Source of the DNA: Gammaproteobacteria bacterium
GTDB taxonomy: Bacteria; Pseudomonadota; Gammaproteobacteria; JALTLT01
Direction: 5' to 3'
Assembly: GCA_027001815.1 (NCBI GenBank)
Contig: JALTLT010000297.1
Location: 1-13,145 of the forward strand
DNA length: 13,145 nucleotides
The stretch's first letter is position 1; each line of letters starts with the position of its first letter. The position numbers were made by a program, and so were the translations under genes. Below, piece by piece: positions 8,797 through 13,145 of this stretch. Under the pieces are notes generated by a model. That model was not told the DNA's origin and ran no database searches. It saw only the letters and a program-made list of their open reading frames with translations.

Positions 8797-10554
8797 ATGG
8801 CGACGGCCGGTCCCTCCGTCAGCGAATGGAAACAGAAGTACTTCGACACCCTCGGCGAACTCGAGGAGAAGGAGAAGCGGTGGGAGTCGATGGAACAGGC
8901 GTTGCGACTCTCCCTCTCCCGCTTCAGCGTCGCCCTGGAGGGGATCCACGAGGAGCTGGACCGGGATCTGGAACACCTCCGCTCGCGACTGCGCAAGGGG
9001 GAGAGCCTGCGCGCCCTGCAACCGCTGGTGGACACCATCGTCCGCAAGCTGGACCGCTACGACACCCCGGGAGGGCGCCAGGAGGAGGAGACGAAGTGGC
9101 TGGAGACGCTGCTCGACCAGGTTCCCTGGCCCGACTCCGCCCAACGCTCGGTACGGGCGATTCGCCAGACCGCCGCCCAGGGGGGCGCCGGCCAGGCCAT
9201 CGAACCGCTTCGCGCGCTGCTCGCCGATCTCCTCCGGGAAGCCCCTCCCGCCAGGGCCCCGGAACCTCACCCCGACTCCCCCCGTCAGGGGGGGCTGCTG
9301 GGCCGCCTGCTGGGCGGCCGGAAGGGAGAGGAGGGGGGTGAGACCGGCGAGCTGAACCGCTTCCTGGAGCGGATCCACCCCCCCGCCGCGGTGGAGGAAG
9401 GGTTCCGCTCCGCCTGCCGGCGCCTCCGCGAGGTGACCGAGAGCCGCATCCGCCTCTCGGTGCTCGACCACCTGGCCTCCCTTCTCAACCAGGCCCTCGC
9501 CGCCACCGAGCGGCTCTCCCTCAACGAGGCACTGCTGCAGCTCATGGAGCGGCTCTCCCTCCCCGCCGAACTCCAGCAGGCCGCGGCCGAGATCCGTCAC
9601 CGACTGGAGAGGGAGGTGCGGGAGGAGGAGTGGCCGGAGGTACTCGAGGGGGTGGCGGAGCTGATCGCCACCCTGCGCAGCTCCATCCAGCGCGAGAAGA
9701 AGGATCTGGAGCAGTTCCTGGCGGAACTGGCCGACCGTCTCGACGGGATCGACTCCTTCCTCACCAACCTCCAGGAGGGACACCGCGCGGGACTGGAGGG
9801 GGGGCGCTCCCTCACCGCCGCGGTGCAGGAGAACGTGGAGGGGATCCGCCGCTCCTTCGCCGCCTCCGACGACCCCCGGCAGCTCAAGCTGGCGGTCCAG
9901 GAACGGCTGGCGGCCATCGACGACCACCTGGCGCGCTTCATCCGCGAGGAGGAGAGCCGCAGCCGGGAGGCGGAGGCGGCGGTGGAGGAGCTGAATCGCC
10001 GCCTGCACCTCCTCGAGGAGGAGGCGGCCCACCTGCGGTCACGGATCGGCGAGGAGCGGCGGCTGGCCATGGTCGACGGCCTCACCGGCCTCCCCAACCG
10101 GATGGCCTGGGACGAACGGGTGGAGGAGGAGTTCGCCCGCTGGCAGCGCTTCGGCCAACCCCTCTCGCTGCTGGTGATCGACATCGACCACTTCAAGCGC
10201 ATCAACGACAGTTACGGCCACCAGGCGGGCGACCGGGTGCTCAAGACCATCGCCCAGCGGCTCCGGGAGCAGGTGCGTACCACCGACTTCATGGCCCGTT
10301 ACGGTGGCGAGGAGTTCGTCCTGCTGATGCCGGGGGCCGACATCCGGGCCGCCTTCGAGGTGGCGGAGAAGCTGCGCCAGCGGGTGGCCGACAGCGGCTT
10401 CCACTACCGGGGCGAGCGCGTGCCCGTCACCATCTCCGGCGGGCTGGCCCAGTTCTTCCACGGCGACACCCCGGAGACGGTCTTCGAACGGGCCGACAAG
10501 GCCCTCTACCGGGCCAAGAACGAGGGCCGCAACCGCTGCATCATGGCCGACTGA
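8797..10554 (+). CDS. Soluble diguanylate cyclase with long helical N-terminal region
   Basis: The 585-residue protein ends in a complete GGDEF domain: DGLTGLPNR (427-435), DIDHFKRIND (462-471) with the metal-binding aspartate, and an active GGEEF signature (503-507). An inhibitory I-site R494-T-T-D497 lies exactly five residues before it, so the enzyme should make c-di-GMP from two GTP and be feedback inhibited. The first 410 residues are charged, Leu/Glu/Arg-rich and largely helical with coiled-coil stretches (about 15-65, 330-420), split by a Pro/Gly-rich linker (about 150-185). There is no signal peptide, membrane helix or recognisable PAS/GAF sensor. This matches a known class of proteobacterial cyclases with a long helical N-terminus. 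The start at 8797 has GGAG 8 nt upstream. The target process is not shown by context. Confidence 0.93.
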   Translation: MATAGPSVSEWKQKYFDTLGELEEKEKRWESMEQALRLSLSRFSVALEGIHEELDRDLEHLRSRLRKGESLRALQPLVDTIVRKLDRYDTPGGRQEEETKWLETLLDQVPWPDSAQRSVRAIRQTAAQGGAGQAIEPLRALLADLLREAPPARAPEPHPDSPRQGGLLGRLLGGRKGEEGGETGELNRFLERIHPPAAVEEGFRSACRRLREVTESRIRLSVLDHLASLLNQALAATERLSLNEALLQLMERLSLPAELQQAAAEIRHRLEREVREEEWPEVLEGVAELIATLRSSIQREKKDLEQFLAELADRLDGIDSFLTNLQEGHRAGLEGGRSLTAAVQENVEGIRRSFAASDDPRQLKLAVQERLAAIDDHLARFIREEESRSREAEAAVEELNRRLHLLEEEAAHLRSRIGEERRLAMVDGLTGLPNRMAWDERVEEEFARWQRFGQPLSLLVIDIDHFKRINDSYGHQAGDRVLKTIAQRLREQVRTTDFMARYGGEEFVLLMPGADIRAAFEVAEKLRQRVADSGFHYRGERVPVTISGGLAQFFHGDTPETVFERADKALYRAKNEGRNRCIMAD

Positions 10555-10606
10555 CAGGCTGTTGAAAAACACCGTTTTTTCGGCAGCCTGTCGGCCTTCG
10601 ACAGGC
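10555..10606. repeat. Palindromic intergenic repeat, copy C, probable terminator of the cyclase gene
   Basis: CAGGCTGTTGAAAAA (10555-10569) pairs with TTTTTTCGGCAGCCTG (10575-10590) around CACCG, with two G-T pairs and one unpaired T. It begins at the base directly after the cyclase TGA. A second hairpin, GCCTGTCG/CGACAGGC (10586-10606), overlaps the first one's right arm, so the two structures exclude each other. The ends match those of the copies at 4533 and 8606. The A and T runs would let it act as an intrinsic terminator on either strand. Confidence 0.65.
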
Positions 10607-10677
10607 CGTCAGGTTCTGGTGCTTTCCGCGGGGCGCCGACCCCGACACCTCCCTCCATCGACACCGTGCCGGCGGGA

Positions 10678-11004
10678 TCAGCGCAGCGGACGGAGCTCGA
10701 TCACCTTCACCGGGATCCCCCACATCTGGATCCCCACCATGCCGTGCAGCGGCTGGACCCTCCCCTCCACCCGCAGGCCGTCGCGCATCAGCTCCGCGGG
10801 CAGATCGCCCGGCCGGTAGCGCGCCCCGTCGTCGGCGACGATCCCCCAGAAGCCTCCTTCCAGGGGAATCCTCTTGAGGGTGCCGCGGATCTCCAGCACC
10901 TCCGGATAGGTGGGGGCTCCCTCCCCGTCCACCGAACGGCAGGCGAGCGGCCCCACCACCATCAGCAGGGCCAGTGTCAGCCATCGTGCCACACCTCGTC
11001 TCAT
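10678..11004 (-). CDS. Small secreted protein or lipoprotein of unknown function
   Basis: The 108-residue product starts with MRRGVARW, a hydrophobic stretch (about 9-20) and Cys22 in GPLAC, which may be a lipobox with a non-standard -3 residue (Pro). Plain signal-peptidase I cleavage is also possible. The mature part (about 38-108) is compact: RGTLKRIPLEGGFWGIVADDG, a GDLPAELMRDGLRVEGRV segment and a VGIQMWGIPVKVIEL end. This looks like a small beta-barrel (OB-like) domain of a widespread but uncharacterised type. The start at 11004 is preferred to upstream Met codons because AGAGGTG lies just before it and the signal sequence begins there. It is transcribed divergently from the DUF2452 gene and converges on the cyclase gene. 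No function is proposed. Confidence 0.75.
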   Translation of the reverse strand: MRRGVARWLTLALLMVVGPLACRSVDGEGAPTYPEVLEIRGTLKRIPLEGGFWGIVADDGARYRPGDLPAELMRDGLRVEGRVQPLHGMVGIQMWGIPVKVIELRPLR

Positions 11005-11077
11005 CGCACCTCTTCCCATGACCCCCGGAGGACAGGAAATCAGAGTAGCGCGCCGGAGGGAGCAGAGGAAGGGGGCG

Positions 11078-11086
11078 TGGTAAAAT
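11078..11086 (+). promoter_or_regulatory. Extended -10 promoter giving a probable leaderless DUF2452 mRNA
   Basis: TGGTAAAAT is an extended -10 element (TGn plus TAAAAT, five of six consensus bases), ending only 6 nt before the ATG at 11093. The expected start site therefore falls at or next to the start codon. No Shine-Dalgarno occurs within 5-10 nt of the ATG (the bases there are CGGCCC preceded by the -10), consistent with a leaderless transcript. No clear -35 is visible, as is common with extended -10 promoters. Confidence 0.5.
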
Positions 11087-11092
11087 CGGCCC

Positions 11093-11575
11093 ATGACCGA
11101 GGAGAAACGAGGCACCAACCCCCCGCGCCGCCATCAGGGGGCCGACCACAGCGCCCCCTACCCGGTGAGCCGCCTGTCACCCGCCTTCGGCCTGGTGGAC
11201 CTGGCGCGACAGATCAGCCAGGCGGACACCCTGCTGGCCGGCCGAACCCACGCCCGCCTGAAGCAGATCGGCGAGCAGATCCGCCACCTCCAGGAGCAGG
11301 CCCGCCAGGTGCTCGAGGAGGCCCAGCGCGACCACGACCTCCACCACGCCGAGTGCGCCTTCGAGAAGCGGCCGGGCCGCGTCTACCATCTCTATCGCCG
11401 TCCCGACGGCCGCACCTTCTTCTCCATGCTCGCCCCCGGGGAGTGGGGCGGCTCCCCGCCCCACCGGTTCCTCGGCTCCTGGCGGCTGCAGGCGGATCTC
11501 TCCTGGCGGCCGGCCGATCAGGCCGGAGAGGACGACGCCCTGGAAGAGGTGACGCGGCTCCTGGAAGGGCGGTGA
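11093..11575 (+). CDS. DUF2452 (C1orf50-like) family protein
   Basis: The 160-residue protein matches my recollection of the DUF2452 family, which also includes human C1orf50. Features are an N-terminal APYPVSRLSPAFGLVDLARQ (21-40), a long charged helix (about 42-85, ADTLLAGRTHARLKQIGEQI and onward), and a C-terminal module with CAFEKRPGRVYHLYRR (88-103), FFSMLAPGEWGG (109-120) and a terminal FLGSWRLQADLSW. There is no signal peptide or membrane segment, so it should be cytosolic. Its molecular role is not known to me. The gene starts at ATG 11093 right behind an extended -10 box. Its TGA overlaps the GTG start of the next gene (GTGA), so it is translationally coupled to the FAD oxidoreductase, which suggests a shared process. 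Confidence 0.85.
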   Translation: MTEEKRGTNPPRRHQGADHSAPYPVSRLSPAFGLVDLARQISQADTLLAGRTHARLKQIGEQIRHLQEQARQVLEEAQRDHDLHHAECAFEKRPGRVYHLYRRPDGRTFFSMLAPGEWGGSPPHRFLGSWRLQADLSWRPADQAGEDDALEEVTRLLEGR

Positions 11576-12597
11576 CCACCCAACCCGATGTGCTGATCGC
11601 CGGCGCGGGGCTGGCGGGAACCCTGCTGGCGCTGGAACTGCAGCGGCTGGGCGCCCGGGTGGTGCTGGCCGACGACGGCCGCCCCGGCGCCTCCCGCCTC
11701 TCGGCCGGCCTCCTCAACCCGGTGCTCGGCCAGCGTTTCACCCTCGACGGGCAGATGACGGGGCTGTTCACCACCGCACAACGCCACTATCGGCGACTGG
11801 AGTCGCGCCTCGAGCAGGCCCTCTTTCAGACCCTGCCCCTGATCCGGCTCTTCGCCGACGAACGGCAACGCCGGCGCTGGGAGCGGCGGCGGGAAGATCC
11901 CCGCTACGCCCCGTGGATCGTCACCCCCTCCCTGGTCGATCCCGACGAGGGGGTCACCTTCCGCGGCGGTCGGCTCCGGGTGACGCCCCTGCTCGACGCC
12001 GCCCGCCGTCACCTCGGCCAACGGGGTGCCCTGCTCCGCGGCCGGGTGGACGACACCACGCTCCGCCGGCTGCCGGGAGGCGGCCTCGGCTGGGGACGGC
12101 TGCGCCCGGGGCGGGTGGTCTTCTGTCAGGGGAGCCGGATGGGGGGTGTCGCCGCCTGGCGCCACCTCCCCCTCGCACCCGCCCGGGGAGACCTGCTCAC
12201 CCTCCACTCCAGCTCGCCGCCACCCCCCGCGCCGCTCGTCCGCGGTCACTGGCTGCTGCCGGAAGGGGAAGACACCCTGCTCTGCGGTGCCACCTACGAT
12301 CCCTTTCCCCTGCCACGGCCCGATCCCCGGGGCGCGCGCCGGCTGCTGGGGTGGGCCGCCACCCTCCAGCCGGACGTCCGCCTGATGCGCCACAAGGCAG
12401 GGGTGCGGGCCACCACCCCGGATCGGCTCCCCTGGCTCGGCGCTCACCCCCGCCACGCCGATCTCTTCCTCTGCAACGGTTTCGGCTCCCGTGGCAGCCT
12501 GCTGATCCCCGAGGCGGCGGAACGACTGGCGGCCCATCTCCTGGAGGGGGCGCCGCTGCCGCCTCTCTGGTGCCCCGACCGCCATGCCGGGCCGTAA
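11572..12597 (+). CDS. FAD-dependent oxidoreductase, DAO fold, resembling the oxidase half of MnmC
   Basis: The 341-residue protein begins with a Rossmann FAD-binding motif (VLIAGAGLAG, 7-16; acidic D34/D35 after strand two), followed by GASRLSAGLLNPVLGQRFT (39-57). The C-terminal half carries LLCGATYDP (236-244), GVRATTPDRLPWLG (277-290) and NGFGSRGSLLIPEAAERLA (302-320). GATY, the R-x-T-x-D-R-x-P pattern and GSRG also occur in the C-terminal FAD domain of E. coli MnmC, which oxidatively removes the carboxymethyl group of cmnm5U34 in tRNA. ThiO, DadA or glycine oxidase relatives are alternatives. The start is GTG 11572, overlapping the DUF2452 stop by 4 nt, with GGAAGG upstream; a longer open frame upstream is shadow. 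The stop overlaps the next gene, a YtqB-type methyltransferase, by 14 nt. Confidence 0.8.
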   Translation: MTTQPDVLIAGAGLAGTLLALELQRLGARVVLADDGRPGASRLSAGLLNPVLGQRFTLDGQMTGLFTTAQRHYRRLESRLEQALFQTLPLIRLFADERQRRRWERRREDPRYAPWIVTPSLVDPDEGVTFRGGRLRVTPLLDAARRHLGQRGALLRGRVDDTTLRRLPGGGLGWGRLRPGRVVFCQGSRMGGVAAWRHLPLAPARGDLLTLHSSSPPPPAPLVRGHWLLPEGEDTLLCGATYDPFPLPRPDPRGARRLLGWAATLQPDVRLMRHKAGVRATTPDRLPWLGAHPRHADLFLCNGFGSRGSLLIPEAAERLAAHLLEGAPLPPLWCPDRHAGP

Positions 12598-13145
12598 CGG
12601 GACGGACGCCGGCGGGGATCGTGCCACCCGGCGGCGACTCACCGAGCTGGCCCGACAGGCGGTCGGGGAACGCCTCCACCCCGGCGACACCGCAGTGGAC
12701 GCGACCGCCGGCAACGGCCACGACACCCTCTTCCTCGCCCGGCAGGTGGGTGAAGGTGGACGGGTGCTCGCCTTCGACATCCAGGGCGAGGCGCTCGCCG
12801 CCACCCGCGCCAGGCTCGAGGCGGCGGGAGTGGCGCGGCGGGTCACCCTCCTGGAGACGAGTCATCACCGCCTGGGCGCCTTCGTCGGGCATCTCCCCCA
12901 CCCGCCGCGCGCGGTGATGTTCAACCTGGGCTACCTGCCGGGCGGCGACCGCTCTCGCATCACCAACCCCGCCTCCACCCTGCCGGCCCTGGAGAGCGCC
13001 CTGGCGTGCCTGGCGGCCGGCGGCGTGCTCTCGGTGATCGCCTATCCGGGCCACCCGGGCGGCCACCAGGAAACGGAGGCGGTGGAGGCGTGGTTCCGCC
13101 GCCATCCCGGCTTCCGGCGAATCGGCCCCCACGGGGACCCGGCTC
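12584..13145 (+). CDS. ytqB: YtqB/MnmM-family SAM-dependent methyltransferase (3' truncated by window)
   Basis: An open frame from ATG 12584 to the window edge gives 187 residues without a stop. It has class I methyltransferase motifs: VDATAGNGHDTLFLA (38-52, motif I), an acidic AFD after strand two (D65), FNLGYLPGGD (113-122) and YPGHPGG (154-160). NLGYLPGGD is characteristic of the 'rRNA methylase' family that includes Bacillus subtilis YtqB, since characterised as MnmM, which methylates nm5(s2)U34 of tRNA to mnm5(s2)U34. Family members are about 190-200 residues, so only a short tail should be missing. The start overlaps the upstream FAD gene by 14 nt in another frame; no strong Shine-Dalgarno is visible, so translation is probably coupled. 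The family call is firm; the tRNA role is inferred from the family and from its neighbour. Confidence 0.85.
   Translation, partial: MPGRNGTDAGGDRATRRRLTELARQAVGERLHPGDTAVDATAGNGHDTLFLARQVGEGGRVLAFDIQGEALAATRARLEAAGVARRVTLLETSHHRLGAFVGHLPHPPRAVMFNLGYLPGGDRSRITNPASTLPALESALACLAAGGVLSVIAYPGHPGGHQETEAVEAWFRRHPGFRRIGPHGDPA

Noticed and set aside
8683..10032. 449-codon minus-strand open frame over the cyclase N-terminal region
   Set aside because: Shadow of the Glu/Leu-rich coiled-coil coding sequence; it would start inside the GGDEF gene and run through the repeat element.
10666..11571. Upstream extension of the FAD oxidoreductase frame
   Set aside because: Covers the small minus-strand gene and the DUF2452 gene in another frame; the Rossmann motif begins seven residues after GTG 11572.
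11518..12846. 442-codon minus-strand open frame
   Set aside because: Antisense to the FAD oxidoreductase and methyltransferase, with no coherent domain.

Overview
The window is a GC-rich, gene-dense proteobacterial segment. The mix of an MCP tail, a TRAP transporter, RecQ, a coiled-coil diguanylate cyclase and a DUF2452 gene suggests a gammaproteobacterium, possibly a free-living sulfur- or carbon-cycling aquatic type. This is inferred from gene content only. Twelve protein genes are supported: ten complete and two cut by the window edges. No tRNA, rRNA, CRISPR array or transposase gene was seen.

Layout: (1) 1-237, 3' end of a methyl-accepting chemotaxis protein. (2) 324-2204, an exported DUF255/YyaL-type thioredoxin-fold protein whose Shine-Dalgarno lies in a hairpin. 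It converges on (3) 2223-3197 (-), a class 1B-type dihydroorotate dehydrogenase. (4) 3360-4469, a Tat-type, lipobox-bearing TRAP solute-binding protein, followed by a perfect 15-bp stem and a palindromic repeat. (5) 8440-4627 (-), dctQ-dctM-recQ, a tight minus-strand cluster that holds the TRAP membrane subunits and ends in the RecQ helicase, convergent with dctP. (6) 8441-8796, a 356-bp intergenic region with a perfect TATAAT for dctQ and a 162-bp multi-hairpin element. (7) 8797-10554, a soluble diguanylate cyclase whose stop codon abuts a third palindromic repeat. (8) 10678-11004 (-), a small putative lipoprotein. (9) 11093-13145, an overlapping cluster of DUF2452, an MnmC(o)-like FAD oxidoreductase and a YtqB/MnmM-family methyltransferase that runs off the window.

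Functional links: the solute-binding protein and the DctQM membrane subunits probably form one TRAP importer even though they lie on opposite strands with recQ between them. The last cluster is the most interesting. An FAD oxidoreductase resembling the oxidase half of MnmC sits directly upstream of, and overlaps, a methyltransferase of the family that includes Bacillus MnmM (YtqB). Together they could carry out the last two steps of tRNA wobble-uridine (mnm5U34) synthesis as separate proteins instead of the fused MnmC, with a DUF2452 protein of unknown function co-expressed from an apparently leaderless promoter.

The second theme is a family of intergenic palindromes with CAGGNTGTTGAAAA ends, present three times in the window (4533, 8606, 10555) in short and long forms.
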